Below the pieces are notes generated by a model. It was not told the DNA's origin. It saw only the letters and a program-made list of their open reading frames with translations, and did not search any database. This document shows positions 33,020-42,039 of a stretch of DNA of 45,453 bases, piece after piece. The stretch covers positions 1 through 45,453 of the forward strand of contig ONSL01000003.1 of the NCBI GenBank assembly GCA_900320505.1. Reading direction: 5' to 3'. The stretch is from an uncultured Eubacteriales bacterium (GTDB taxonomy: Bacteria > Bacillota_I > Bacilli_A > RF39 > UBA660). The translations under genes and the position numbers were made by a program. Positions within the stretch are counted from its first letter, which is position 1. Each line of letters starts with the position of its first letter.

Positions 33020-33367
33020 ATGGGAGATAGACTATTCTTACCAATAGGATCCATAGTGCTTCTAAAGGGTGGTACTAAGAAGGTAATGATTACAGGATTT
33101 TGTTCTATTCCTAATAATAATAAAAATAAGCTCTATGACTATTCTGGATGTATGTATCCAGAAGGATTTATAAATACAAATGAAGTATGTTTGTTTAATA
33201 ATAGTCAGATTGATAAAGTATATTTTATTGGATATACAGATAAAGAAGAAAAAGAGTTTCAGGTAAAATTAAAAGATTTAGTTCAAAGTCTTCATTTAAA
33301 GGCAACTCAGGATTCTGGACCTAATACAGGAGATTCACAGTATTCAGTTGATAGAGGAGCTTTTTAG
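33020..33367 (+). CDS. DUF4176 protein, cassette 2 gene C
   Basis: A 115-residue DUF4176 protein, clearly paralogous to the one at 30161: FLPIGSIVLLKGGTKKVMIT, GFCSIPNNNK, LYDYSGCMYPEGFIN and NEVCLFNNSQID. The C-terminus YSVDRGAF mirrors FSVDSGLI of the other copy, although the segment before it has diverged, which suggests the tail is functional. AAGGAGGGG precedes the ATG. It is the last gene of the locus and is followed by a terminator. Confidence 0.8.
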   Translation: MGDRLFLPIGSIVLLKGGTKKVMITGFCSIPNNNKNKLYDYSGCMYPEGFINTNEVCLFNNSQIDKVYFIGYTDKEEKEFQVKLKDLVQSLHLKATQDSGPNTGDSQYSVDRGAF

Positions 33368-33398
33368 AGAGTGTCATTTAAAGTGGTACTCTTTTTTT
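33368..33398 (+). terminator. Terminator of the cassette locus
   Basis: AGAGT (33368-33372) pairs with ACTCT (33388-33392) with further partial pairing inside, followed by a T-run. Confidence 0.6.
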
Positions 33399-33408
33399 AT
33401 TTGTAATA

Positions 33409-33437
33409 TTGATTAAAGACTATAAATATGCTATTAT
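33409..33437 (+). promoter_or_regulatory. lepA promoter
   Basis: TTGATT (33409-33414) and TATTAT (33432-33437) are 17 bp apart, 33 nt before the lepA ATG. Confidence 0.55.
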
Positions 33438-33470
33438 TTTGATGAAAAACTAGAAAAATGGAGGTCATTT

Positions 33471-35270
33471 ATGGATATAAAACATATTAGAAATTTTTCT
33501 ATAATTGCTCATATTGATCATGGAAAATCAACTCTTGCTGATAGAATTATGGAAGCATGTGGTGAGTTTGATAGTAGAAGTGAGAGTCAAATTCTTGATT
33601 CAATGGATATTGAAAGGGAACGTGGTATTACAATTAAGTTAAATACTGCTACTATGAAGTATAAATATAATGGAGAAGAGTACTTACTTAATCTTATTGA
33701 TACTCCAGGACATGTTGATTTTTCTTATGAGGTTTCTAGAAGTCTTGCTGCATCAGATGGTGCAATTTTACTAGTTGATGGTACTCAAGGAATAGAGGCT
33801 CAAACTCTTGCTAATCTTTTTCTAGCTCTTGATAATAATTTGGAAATAATTCCTGTTATTAATAAAATAGATCTTCCAAGTAGTGATGTAGAGAAGGTAA
33901 CAGAAGAACTTTTAGATTTAGGTCTTTTCGAAAAAAATGATATTTTAAAGGTAAGTGCTAAGACTGGACAAGGTGTTAAAGAACTTATAGATAGAATTGT
34001 TGAAAAAGTACCTTGCCCTAAAGGAGATGATAAGGCTCCTCTTGAGGCATTAATCTTTGATAGTAAATTTGATAGTTATAGAGGTGTTGTTATTTCAGCT
34101 CGTATTTTTAATGGTACTTTAAAAGTTGGCGATACAATAAAGATGCATGAAAGTGATAAAGAATATATTGTAACAGAACTATTAATAACAACTCCAAATG
34201 AAGAAAATGTTAAATCTTTATCAGCAGGTGAAGTTGGTCATATAGTAGCTAGTATAAAGGATATTGAAAGTGTACATGTCGGAGATACTATAACTTCTAA
34301 AGAACATTATACTGATAAGGTTCTTCCTGGTTATAAAAAGATGAAACCTATGGTTTATTCTGGACTTTATCCAATAGATAGTAATAAATTCGAAAGTTTA
34401 AGAGATTTTCTTTCTAAATTAAAGTTAAATGATGCTGCACTTGAATATAGTCCTGAAACTTCTAAAGCATTAGGATATGGTTTTAGATGTGGTTTTTTAG
34501 GACTTTTACATATGGATATAGTGAAGGAACGTATTTCACGTGAAGCAGGAATTGATATTATTACAACAGCACCATCTGTTATATATAAAGTTATTTTAAC
34601 AAGTGGAGAAACACTTGAAATAAGTAGTCCATCTGATATGCCTGATGCTAGTAAAATAAAAGAGATGGAAGAGCCTTTTATACTCACTAATATATTTGTG
34701 CCTAGTGATTTTATAGGACCTATTATGGAACTTTGTCAGAATAGAAGAGGTGAATTTAAAAATATAGAATACATAAGTAAAACAAGGGTAAATATACATT
34801 ATGTTCTTCCTCTTTCTGAAATTGTGTATGACTTTTTTGATAAATTAAAAAGTATAACAAAAGGATATGCATCATTTGATTATGAAGTAATAGGATATCG
34901 CCCTAGTAAACTTGTTAAGCTTGATATTATGTTAAATGGTGAAATTATTGATGCTCTTTCTGTAATCGTTCATAAAGATGAAGCTTATGAAAGAGGAAAA
35001 AGGGTATGTGAAAACTTAAAGGAAAATATACCACGTCAATTATTCGAAATTCCTATTCAAGCAAGTATTGGATCTAAAATAATTGCAAGAGAGACTGTAA
35101 AAGCTTTAAGAAAAGATGTCCTTGCAAAATGCTATGGTGGAGATATTACAAGAAAGAAGAAATTACTTGAAAAACAAAAAGCTGGTAAAAAGAAGATGAA
35201 GCAGATAGGATCAGTTTATCTTCCAGAAGAAGCATTTATGAGTGTTTTAGAGGTTGATAAGAATGAGTAA
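33471..35270 (+). CDS. lepA: Elongation factor 4 (LepA)
   Basis: A 599-residue translational GTPase that acts on the ribosome, with a role in initiation or back-translocation under stress. G1 reads AHIDHGKST (13-21), G3 DTPGH (77-81) and G4 NKID (131-134). The EF-G-like domains and the LepA-specific C-terminal domain ([38 protein letters not shown]) are complete. Length is exactly typical. GGAGG precedes the ATG. The end overlaps the next gene by 8 nt, and hemW follows, as in Bacillus. Confidence 0.98.
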   Translation: MDIKHIRNFSIIAHIDHGKSTLADRIMEACGEFDSRSESQILDSMDIERERGITIKLNTATMKYKYNGEEYLLNLIDTPGHVDFSYEVSRSLAASDGAILLVDGTQGIEAQTLANLFLALDNNLEIIPVINKIDLPSSDVEKVTEELLDLGLFEKNDILKVSAKTGQGVKELIDRIVEKVPCPKGDDKAPLEALIFDSKFDSYRGVVISARIFNGTLKVGDTIKMHESDKEYIVTELLITTPNEENVKSLSAGEVGHIVASIKDIESVHVGDTITSKEHYTDKVLPGYKKMKPMVYSGLYPIDSNKFESLRDFLSKLKLNDAALEYSPETSKALGYGFRCGFLGLLHMDIVKERISREAGIDIITTAPSVIYKVILTSGETLEISSPSDMPDASKIKEMEEPFILTNIFVPSDFIGPIMELCQNRRGEFKNIEYISKTRVNIHYVLPLSEIVYDFFDKLKSITKGYASFDYEVIGYRPSKLVKLDIMLNGEIIDALSVIVHKDEAYERGKRVCENLKENIPRQLFEIPIQASIGSKIIARETVKALRKDVLAKCYGGDITRKKKLLEKQKAGKKKMKQIGSVYLPEEAFMSVLEVDKNE

Positions 35271-35508
35271 GAATGTAGATGGTAAGATATTACTTGTTGT
35301 AAATAAGTTTTTAGACTATAATTCTACACTTACTGATATGGAATTATCAGAAATGCTTAATATTCCAAAGTCTAGTGTAACAAGATATTTAACTTCTAAA
35401 AGAACTAGAGAGCTTATAGGTGATGATAATTTTGCATATATAAAAGAAGCTAGAAGAGTTAATAGGAGACTAGGTAATAAAAAAGGTGGAGAAAAGAGCA
35501 GAAAGTAG
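35263..35508 (+). CDS. spoIIID: SpoIIID-like HTH transcriptional regulator
   Basis: An 81-residue DNA-binding protein. A helix-turn-helix sits at about residues 22-46 ([20 protein letters not shown]), followed by a basic C-terminal helix ending [16 protein letters not shown], which recalls the SpoIIID tail (a basic stretch with Gly-Gly before a Lys-rich end). In Bacillus SpoIIID controls mother-cell genes during sporulation. ATG 35263 lies in the lepA end (8-nt overlap) with AGAGGT upstream, an unusual place for this gene. It could be another small HTH protein; sporulation ability cannot be shown from this window. Confidence 0.55.
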   Translation: MSKNVDGKILLVVNKFLDYNSTLTDMELSEMLNIPKSSVTRYLTSKRTRELIGDDNFAYIKEARRVNRRLGNKKGGEKSRK

Positions 35509-35517
35509 GTTAGAAGT

Positions 35518-36606
35518 ATGAAAAGTAATATTAAACATTTATATATTCATATTCCTTTCTGTTCTTCAATATGTGCATATTGTGCTTTTACTAAATTTTA
35601 TTATAGTGAAGATTTAGTTATTAGATATCTTTCTGCTCTTTCAAAAGAAATTAATGAAAAATACAAGGGAGATGAACTTGACACTATATATATAGGAGGA
35701 GGTACTCCATCATCTTTAAGTATTCATGCTCTTTCTATGTTAAAAGATATTACAGATAAGTTAAATAAAAGCAAGACTTGTGAATTTACTTTTGAGGTTA
35801 ATCCTGATGTTTCTTTTGATAAACTTGATATAATTAAATCTATTGGTGTTAATAGGTTAAGTATAGGTATTGAAACAATTAATAATAAATTTTATAAAAG
35901 TATAGAAAGATTTAATGATAAGAGAAAAATTGTTAAGTTAATTAGTTACTGTAAAAAGTTATTTCCAAATATAAGTGTTGATTTAATGTATGGCTTTAGT
36001 AGTGAAACAGTTGATGATTTAGATAAAGATTTAGATTTTGTACTTTCACTTGGTATTAATCATATATCTATTTATGCACTTCAAGTAGAGGAGCATACAA
36101 AGCTTTATATTAATAAGTATAACGAGCTTGATGATGAAAGACTAAATAAGATGTATTACCATATAGATGATAAATTAAGAAGCTACGGTTACAATCATTA
36201 TGAGATAAGTAATTTTGCAAAAGAAGGCTTTGAATCAAGACACAATAATTCGTATTGGGAGAATAAAATGTACTATGGATTTGGTGTTGGTGCGTCTGGA
36301 TATATAGGTGATGTTAGATATAGAAATACAAATAACTTATTAAATTATGAAAATGGAAAATATATCACAGAGTATGAAAAACTTGAAATTTATGATAAAA
36401 TGGTTTATGAAATGATACTTGGATTAAGATTAAAGAAAGGTGTTTCAATTAAAGGTTTTAAGAAAAAGTATCACAAAGATATATTTGATGCTTTTAAGAT
36501 AGATGATCTTATAAAAGAGGGATGTCTTGAAGTTAAAAATGATAGAATTTATATCCCAGTTAAGTACTGGTTTGTAGAAAATAGTATATTAGAAAGGTTT
36601 GTATAA
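35518..36606 (+). CDS. hemW: Radical SAM heme chaperone HemW
   Basis: A 362-residue radical-SAM protein of the HemN-like family. The cluster motif is Cys15-x3-Cys19-x2-Cys22 in HIPFCSSICAYCAF, followed by IYIGGGTPSSL and the EVNPD and RLSIGIET blocks. The missing extra N-terminal cysteine region and the lepA neighbourhood point to HemW (heme insertion) rather than coproporphyrinogen dehydrogenase. No other heme gene is visible. It starts 9 nt after the SpoIIID-like gene. Confidence 0.9.
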   Translation: MKSNIKHLYIHIPFCSSICAYCAFTKFYYSEDLVIRYLSALSKEINEKYKGDELDTIYIGGGTPSSLSIHALSMLKDITDKLNKSKTCEFTFEVNPDVSFDKLDIIKSIGVNRLSIGIETINNKFYKSIERFNDKRKIVKLISYCKKLFPNISVDLMYGFSSETVDDLDKDLDFVLSLGINHISIYALQVEEHTKLYINKYNELDDERLNKMYYHIDDKLRSYGYNHYEISNFAKEGFESRHNNSYWENKMYYGFGVGASGYIGDVRYRNTNNLLNYENGKYITEYEKLEIYDKMVYEMILGLRLKKGVSIKGFKKKYHKDIFDAFKIDDLIKEGCLEVKNDRIYIPVKYWFVENSILERFV

Positions 36607-36607
36607 T

Positions 36608-37189
36608 ATGGAAAAATATGAATATTTTAAAAATGAGATAAATTATTTAAAAAATGATGATATAAAAGATGCAATGAAGTATATGATTAATAAGCTCCCT
36701 GATTATTTTTTTCATGTTCCAGCATCATCAACTGGAAAGTATCATCCAAAATATGCTCTTGGAGATGGAGGACTTTTGAGGCATACTAAAGCAGCATGCA
36801 GGATTGCATATGAACTTTTATCAGACCCATCAATTGGTGATCATTATACAGGAAGAGAAAAAGATTTAATGATTATGGCACTTGCTTTGCATGATGGATT
36901 AAAACTTGGTAATCCAGAAGAAAGATATACAAGATTTGATCATCCAATTTTAATGGCAAATTTTGTTATGGAAAATAAGGATAAACTTAATTTAAAAGAA
37001 AATGAACCTGAACTTTTAAGAGACGTAATAAAGACTCATATGGGTCCTTGGACAACTGATTATAATGGTAATGAAGTTCTAGAAAAACCTAAAACAAAGT
37101 ATCAAAATTTTGTACACATGTGTGATTATCTAGCAAGTCGTAAGAGTATTTTATTAGAATTTGATAAAGATAATAATGTAATTTACTAA
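36608..37189 (+). CDS. HD-domain hydrolase
   Basis: A 193-residue HD-superfamily protein, not closely similar to the two at the left end. Metal-binding positions are His in GGLLRHTKAACRIA (about 58), the HD in LALHDGLKLG (about 95-96), His in FDHPILMANF and Asp in MCDYLASRKS. The pattern HVPAS...KYHP...LRHT resembles the YfbR/nucleic-acid-associated HD proteins often annotated as HD-domain phosphohydrolases. I chose ATG 36608 because AAAGG lies upstream; its start is 2 nt after the hemW stop. Substrate unknown. Confidence 0.75.
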   Translation: MEKYEYFKNEINYLKNDDIKDAMKYMINKLPDYFFHVPASSTGKYHPKYALGDGGLLRHTKAACRIAYELLSDPSIGDHYTGREKDLMIMALALHDGLKLGNPEERYTRFDHPILMANFVMENKDKLNLKENEPELLRDVIKTHMGPWTTDYNGNEVLEKPKTKYQNFVHMCDYLASRKSILLEFDKDNNVIY

Positions 37190-37203
37190 AGGAGGTTTGT
37201 TTT

Positions 37204-39000
37204 ATGATACAGCTACCACTTGATATTGGTCTTTCTGTAAGAGAACAGATTGATAATTATAGAAGAAAAAATAATATTCCAGAGCCAGATGAGGTTAAAA
37301 AAATATACAATAAACAAACGGAATTTATGGAAGATGAATTAAAATATGTAACTTCTTTAAGAATAGATTCTGAAGTCCTTGATTATATAGATTTATTTCC
37401 AAATTTAAAATCAATTAATTTTGAAGGCGTTAATGAAATTTCAAATGAAGAATTAACGGATATTTTAAATAAATATCCTAATTTAGAGTCATTAAAAGTA
37501 AAAAATGAGAGTTGTATACAAAGAATTGATTTATCTAATCTTAATAATTTAAAAGAACTTGAAATTATTTCTAATCAAAATTTAAGAGTGGTGGATGGGT
37601 TAGATGATAAAAATCTAGAGAAAATTACTTTTTACAATAATGAATTATTTGGAAAAAAAGATACAGAAAATTTTTGCAAAATAATATATGATAATGCTTA
37701 TAATGGCTCAGAATGTAATATAGATGTTCTTTATATGGATGATTTTCTAAAATATTTAAAAGAGAATAATTTAAAACTTGAATTTGTTAAAGACAATATT
37801 TCATGGAGTGAAGAATTAAAGTATGGAGCTTATTCTAATCAGGATAGTATAACATATACAACTGATGAATTAAAAAAGGCATATGATAAAGCAAGAAAAA
37901 TAGTTAAAAAATATATTAGAACTGGAGACTCACAAGAAGAAAGATTTGCTATTCTTTATGAATGGATGTGTGAGAATGTCAAATATGACTATGATGCAAT
38001 AGATAAAGGATATACTAATTCAAAAGATGGCATTGCAAGAGGTAGAAAGAATGGAACAAATGGATCTGTTAATGCACTTCTTTATGGTGAATGTGTATGC
38101 CAGGGATATACAAAGACAATGGAGATGCTTTTAAGAATTTGTGGTGTAAGATCATATGATACTGCTTGTATAATTAATGATAAGAAAATTCCAGAAATTA
38201 GTATTGATGGTAAAAAAGCTGCAGATCACTCTGATCACTCAATACTTAAAGTAAATTTAGGTGGAAGGATATATTATAGTGATGTTACTTGGGATGCTGC
38301 AAGATTTCAAAAAGGAGAGGAAAGAAAGTATTTTCTTCTTTCTAAAGAAGATATTGAAAAGAATCATAAACTTGTTGGTGAGGGCGGAGTATTTAGTGCA
38401 AGAGAAAGTGTAAGTAAAGAAAGAATGAACGAGCTTTTGTCTTTTGCAAAAAAAAGAATAAAAGAATCGGATAAGGAAAATACACCAAGCATTTTTCTTT
38501 CGGATTATGAAAAGAGATATGCTATGATTGTAGAAAAAATTGAAGAGCTTATGATAGTAAATTCTAAAACTCCACTTCCAAATTTTGAAAAAGATTTAAG
38601 AATATTACTTGATGCAAGAGATGAAGTAAAAAAAGATATAGAAAAGTTTATGAATAAAGAAAAAGAAAAACATAAAAAATCTATTAAGGAAGTAGAACAG
38701 TTACTTGGTACAGAAATATCTGATAAAAAATTAGTATATGATGAAGAATTAAAGGCTCCTAGAGTAGTTTTAAAAGATAAACTTGAGCTTGCTAAAGAGG
38801 AAGGACTTAATAAGCAAAGACTACGTGAACTTTATTATGAAGGAAAAATAGAATTAAAAAAATACTCTAATATTGGTTTAGAGCTTACACATGAGTACGA
38901 GAATTTAAAAAAGAAAGCACCTAATCATAATAATAATGATTTAGATGCTATGCTTAATTCTGATGCTTTAGAAAATGATAAGGGTCAGTCTTTAAAATAA
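37204..39000 (+). CDS. LRR-transglutaminase-like protein
   Basis: A 598-residue protein without a signal peptide. Residues 45-150 hold leucine-rich repeats (YIDLFPNLKSINFEGVNEIS, YPNLESLKVK, LNNLKELEIISNQNLRVVDG). A transglutaminase-like domain (about 240-370) has a probable triad of Cys299 (ECVCQGYTKTM), His345 (DHSILKVNLGG) and Asp360 (IYYSDVTWD). The last 190 residues are charged coiled coil. The fold could act as a protease or transamidase; substrates are unknown. AAAGGAGG precedes ATG 37204. Its 3' end overlaps the convergent hydrolase gene by 16 nt. Confidence 0.7.
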   Translation: MIQLPLDIGLSVREQIDNYRRKNNIPEPDEVKKIYNKQTEFMEDELKYVTSLRIDSEVLDYIDLFPNLKSINFEGVNEISNEELTDILNKYPNLESLKVKNESCIQRIDLSNLNNLKELEIISNQNLRVVDGLDDKNLEKITFYNNELFGKKDTENFCKIIYDNAYNGSECNIDVLYMDDFLKYLKENNLKLEFVKDNISWSEELKYGAYSNQDSITYTTDELKKAYDKARKIVKKYIRTGDSQEERFAILYEWMCENVKYDYDAIDKGYTNSKDGIARGRKNGTNGSVNALLYGECVCQGYTKTMEMLLRICGVRSYDTACIINDKKIPEISIDGKKAADHSDHSILKVNLGGRIYYSDVTWDAARFQKGEERKYFLLSKEDIEKNHKLVGEGGVFSARESVSKERMNELLSFAKKRIKESDKENTPSIFLSDYEKRYAMIVEKIEELMIVNSKTPLPNFEKDLRILLDARDEVKKDIEKFMNKEKEKHKKSIKEVEQLLGTEISDKKLVYDEELKAPRVVLKDKLELAKEEGLNKQRLRELYYEGKIELKKYSNIGLELTHEYENLKKKAPNHNNNDLDAMLNSDALENDKGQSLK

Positions 39001-39719
39001 CATTCAATTATTTTATTAACATTATAAAAGTATTCAAGATATGTAAAATGTGATCCATCTTTGAAACTTATTAGGCTACTATTTTTTATAAGTTTATTTA
39101 ACTTCTTTCCGTCTTTAATTGGAGTAATACTATCTTTTTCTCCCCATATAATTAAGGTATCAACCTTAATTTTTTTATAGTATTTTTTTAAGTTTTCTTT
39201 AACAATATTTTTAAATGTATTTTTCATATTTTCATTTAATGCTTTATAGTCAGGTGATGCGTATTTTAAAAATATTTCTTTTCTTTTTCTTTTAAATAGT
39301 TTTATTTTTACTTTATATATTATTTCTTTTACTTTTGTTTTTATACTTTTTCCTTTAAAACCTGCAACATCCATTAAGACAAGTCTTTTAACTTTTATAT
39401 TATATTTACCTATTAAAATACTTGCAATTCTTCCACCAAATGAATGAGCGATTACGTATAAATTATTTATATTATTATGTTTTATAAATTCTTTTACTAC
39501 ATAGGCATAATTATATATAGTTAGATCTCTATTTGGAAATTTAGAGTTTCCAAAGCCTATATTATGTACTATGTAAATATTATAGTTTTTAAAGTAACTA
39601 GATATATTATAAAATGTATTAAATGTTTCTCCCCAACCAGGAAGTATTAAAATATTTTTATTTTTATTTCTATTAATAAATTCAACATAAAGGTTTATAT
39701 CATTATATCTGTAATACAT
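38985..39719 (-). CDS. Alpha/beta hydrolase
   Basis: A 244-residue soluble alpha/beta-hydrolase. The nucleophile elbow AHSFGG places Ser93; Asp196 (WGEKDSITP) and His224 (DGSHFTYLE) complete the triad, with LPGWGET forming the oxyanion loop. The lid region (about 125-150) is strongly basic (KTKVKEIIYKVKIKLFKRKR), which suggests an acidic or membrane substrate, but this is a guess. Its start is preceded by AGGTGAT inside a hairpin shared with yigZ, and it ends in TGA, which supports the standard code. Substrate unknown. Confidence 0.85.
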   Translation of the reverse strand: MYYRYNDINLYVEFINRNKNKNILILPGWGETFNTFYNISSYFKNYNIYIVHNIGFGNSKFPNRDLTIYNYAYVVKEFIKHNNINNLYVIAHSFGGRIASILIGKYNIKVKRLVLMDVAGFKGKSIKTKVKEIIYKVKIKLFKRKRKEIFLKYASPDYKALNENMKNTFKNIVKENLKKYYKKIKVDTLIIWGEKDSITPIKDGKKLNKLIKNSSLISFKDGSHFTYLEYFYNVNKIIECYFKD

Positions 39720-39725
39720 AAAATC

Positions 39726-39750
39726 ACCTATAGTAATTTATGCTATAGGT
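39726..39750 (-). promoter_or_regulatory. Hairpin joining yigZ stop and hydrolase ribosome-binding site
   Basis: On the minus strand ACCTATAG (plus 39743-39750) pairs perfectly with CTATAGGT (plus 39726-39733) around a 9-nt loop. The yigZ TAG stop is in the first arm and the AGG of the hydrolase ribosome-binding site in the second, so a ribosome finishing yigZ would open it. Confidence 0.6.
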
Positions 39751-40300
39751 TTTTAAATGTTATATTATTTTTTATAAGTTTTTCTTTATCTTTTTTTGTT
39801 ATACTCACTGTTAGAACTATATTTTCATCAAATTTTTTATCTATAATATTATCTTTATTTATAAGTGATAAAATTCTGTCAAGTTCTTTATAATTTGTTT
39901 TAATCTCTATTTTTTCTTTTTTCTCAATCTTTCTTAAATTTTCACTATTTATTACATTTTTTGCTGCAAGAGAATATGCTCTTATTAGACCACCAGCTCC
40001 TAATTTTATACCACCAAAATATCTTATTACGACTATTAAAACATTATCAAGATTATTTTTTTCTATAATATTTAGTATTGGACTTCCTGCTGTGCCAGAT
40101 GGCTCATTATCATCATCTTTTTTTATAATATTATCTATTTTATATGCATATGTATAATGAGTTGCTTTTTTATATTTTTCTTTTAGATCATTTAATATAT
40201 TATTTACATCATCAACACTTTTAACATTATAGATAAAACTATAAAACTTTGAGTTTTTAATTTCATAATAGTATGATGCTTTCTCAATAATTTCGTACAT
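39743..40300 (-). CDS. yigZ: YigZ/IMPACT-family protein
   Basis: A 185-residue soluble protein. The N-terminal IMPACT domain has SKFYSFIYNVKSVDDVNNIL, ATHYTYAYKI, the hallmark DDDNEPSGTAGSPIL and VVIRYFGGIKLGAGGLIRAY, followed by a short EF-G-like C-terminal domain (about 125-180). Eukaryotic IMPACT inhibits Gcn2; the bacterial role is unknown, though translation-related. GGTGAT precedes the ATG. It is followed by the hydrolase gene after 23 nt and probably co-transcribed. Confidence 0.92.
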   Translation of the reverse strand: MYEIIEKASYYYEIKNSKFYSFIYNVKSVDDVNNILNDLKEKYKKATHYTYAYKIDNIIKKDDDNEPSGTAGSPILNIIEKNNLDNVLIVVIRYFGGIKLGAGGLIRAYSLAAKNVINSENLRKIEKKEKIEIKTNYKELDRILSLINKDNIIDKKFDENIVLTVSITKKDKEKLIKNNITFKNL

Positions 40301-40331
40301 ATAATCACCAATATTATTATATAATATTACT

Positions 40332-40359
40332 TTAACTTAAGTAAATAATCTGTTATACT
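40332..40359 (+). promoter_or_regulatory. Promoter of the AI-2E family permease gene
   Basis: TTAACT (40332-40337) and TATACT (40354-40359) are 16 bp apart, 21 nt before the ATG. Confidence 0.45.
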
Positions 40360-40380
40360 AAAAAAGGAAAGGGATTTTTT

Positions 40381-41508
40381 ATGGATAATAAAGATAAATT
40401 AGATTATAAAAAGATAAATAAATGTGTTTCTACTTATGATCGTTTAGGTAAAATACTAATTACACTTGTTACCATTTTAATTGTAATAGGTATTATTTAT
40501 ATACTTAATAAGTTAAATGTATTAGGTATAATAGGGGATTTCTTAAAACTTTTAATACCTTTATTTGCAGGTATTGTAATTGCATGGCTTTTAAATCCTT
40601 TGATTGATAAAATGTCAAAACATATTCCAAGAATTCTTGCTTGTATAATTACTTATATAATTGTAATTGGAATAATTGCTCTAATATTCTATCTTATAAT
40701 ACCTGGTATTGTTGAAGAGGGATCTAGTCTTTTAAAGAATATTCCTAAATATATAAAGGAAATAAATAAATTTATTAAAAATACATTTAAAAATAATGAT
40801 GATGCTAAAGACAAAATAATAACATTTATAAATAGTACATATAAAAGTGTATCTAAAAGCGCTGGTACAAAGATAATTAATGGAACAGTTTCTGCTATAT
40901 CTTTTATTGCAAAAGCTGTGTTAACACTTATGATAAGCTTTTATTTATCATATGATTATCATAAACTAAATAAAGGTTTAAAAAAGTATATTCCAGATAG
41001 ATATATGAATGGATTTAATGATTTATCAAAGAGAATAAATACTTCATTAAGATCATATGTAAATGGTGTTTTAATGGTTATGCTTTTTGTTTTTATAACA
41101 CAATCTATTGGATTTACACTTGCAGGACTTAAGAGTCCACTCGTTTTTGCTCTTTTCTGTGCGCTTACAGATATAATTCCATATTTTGGACCATGGATTG
41201 GAGCGATACCTGCACTTGTTATGGCAGCGGTTATTGGTCCTTGGACATTCTTATTTACATGTATTTCTATAGTTGTTTGTCAAACACTTGAAAATAATTT
41301 CTATCAACCTTTAATTATGGGACATTCAATGAGTCTTCATCCAGTAACTATTATGCTTGGACTTGTAATATTTGGACATTTCTTTGGAGCAATTGGCATG
41401 ATAATTGCAACACCAGTTATTGCAACTATTAAGATAATACTTGGATTTGTAAATGAAAAGGTTGATTTCTATGGAAAAATAAAGAATTATAAAAGAAAAA
41501 ATGCATAA
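40381..41508 (+). CDS. AI-2E family transporter
   Basis: A 375-residue integral membrane protein of the AI-2E/UPF0118 family, which includes TqsA-like permeases and sodium-proton antiporters, so the substrate is open. It has about eight helices: one near 22-45, a pair near 52-70 and 82-108, a soluble region (about 110-165) and a C-terminal cluster containing SPLVFALFCALTDIIPYFGP, GAIPALVMAAVIGP and MSLHPVTIMLGLVIFG, all diagnostic for the family. AAAGG lies upstream. yqeY follows after 31 bp. Confidence 0.9.
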   Translation: MDNKDKLDYKKINKCVSTYDRLGKILITLVTILIVIGIIYILNKLNVLGIIGDFLKLLIPLFAGIVIAWLLNPLIDKMSKHIPRILACIITYIIVIGIIALIFYLIIPGIVEEGSSLLKNIPKYIKEINKFIKNTFKNNDDAKDKIITFINSTYKSVSKSAGTKIINGTVSAISFIAKAVLTLMISFYLSYDYHKLNKGLKKYIPDRYMNGFNDLSKRINTSLRSYVNGVLMVMLFVFITQSIGFTLAGLKSPLVFALFCALTDIIPYFGPWIGAIPALVMAAVIGPWTFLFTCISIVVCQTLENNFYQPLIMGHSMSLHPVTIMLGLVIFGHFFGAIGMIIATPVIATIKIILGFVNEKVDFYGKIKNYKRKNA

Positions 41509-41539
41509 ATGTGTTATAATTTAAGAGGAGATGATTATA

Positions 41540-41977
41540 GTGATAGAAAAATTACAAAATGAAATGGTTAAGGCTTTAAAGTCTGGAGAAAAAGAAAGAC
41601 TTACAGTATTAAGAGGGCTTAAAGCATCTATTATGAAAGAAAAAATAGATAATAAAAAGGAAGAAAATGATGATTTAGTTATCGACTGTGCATCACGTGA
41701 AATAAAGAGTTTAAATGAATCTATTTCTGAATTTGCTAAGGGTGGTAGAGACGATTTAGTACAAAAAGCTGAATTTGAAAAGACTGTTTTACAAGAGTTT
41801 TTACCTGAACAACTTTCAGAGGAAGAAGTAAACAAAATAATAGATGATGCTTTTTCTAAGATTAATCCTAAATCTATGAAAGATATGGGAACTATTATGA
41901 AAGAAGTAACACCAAATTTAAAAGGAAAAGCAGATATGAGTATAGTTTCAAGTAAAGTAAAGAGTAAATTAATGTAA
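41540..41977 (+). CDS. yqeY: GatB/YqeY domain protein
   Basis: A 145-residue soluble YqeY-family protein, related to the tail domain of the GatB amidotransferase subunit and thought to act in tRNA-dependent amidation. It has IEKLQNEMVKALKSGEKERL, TVLRGLKASI, FLPEQLSEEEVNKII, the SMKDMGTIMKEVTP loop and the KADMSIVSSKVKSKL end. I chose GTG 41540: AGAGGAG ends at 41530, nine bases before it, whereas ATG 41531 would touch the site. The hairpin of the following terminator begins within its last codons. Confidence 0.9.
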   Translation: MIEKLQNEMVKALKSGEKERLTVLRGLKASIMKEKIDNKKEENDDLVIDCASREIKSLNESISEFAKGGRDDLVQKAEFEKTVLQEFLPEQLSEEEVNKIIDDAFSKINPKSMKDMGTIMKEVTPNLKGKADMSIVSSKVKSKLM

Positions 41978-41990
41978 TACTCTTTTTTTT
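41961..41990 (+). terminator. yqeY terminator
   Basis: AGAGTA (41961-41966) pairs with TACTCT (41978-41983), followed by a T-run. The stem starts within the yqeY coding region. Confidence 0.65.
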
Positions 41991-42039
41991 ATGAAAAATT
42001 TCTGTTATAATCATTATTAGAATAAAGGGATGTGTTTAT

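Noticed and set aside
38985..38987. Use of TGA as a Trp codon
   Set aside because: The hydrolase ends naturally at this TGA, and conserved Trp positions in ValRS and IleRS are TGG.
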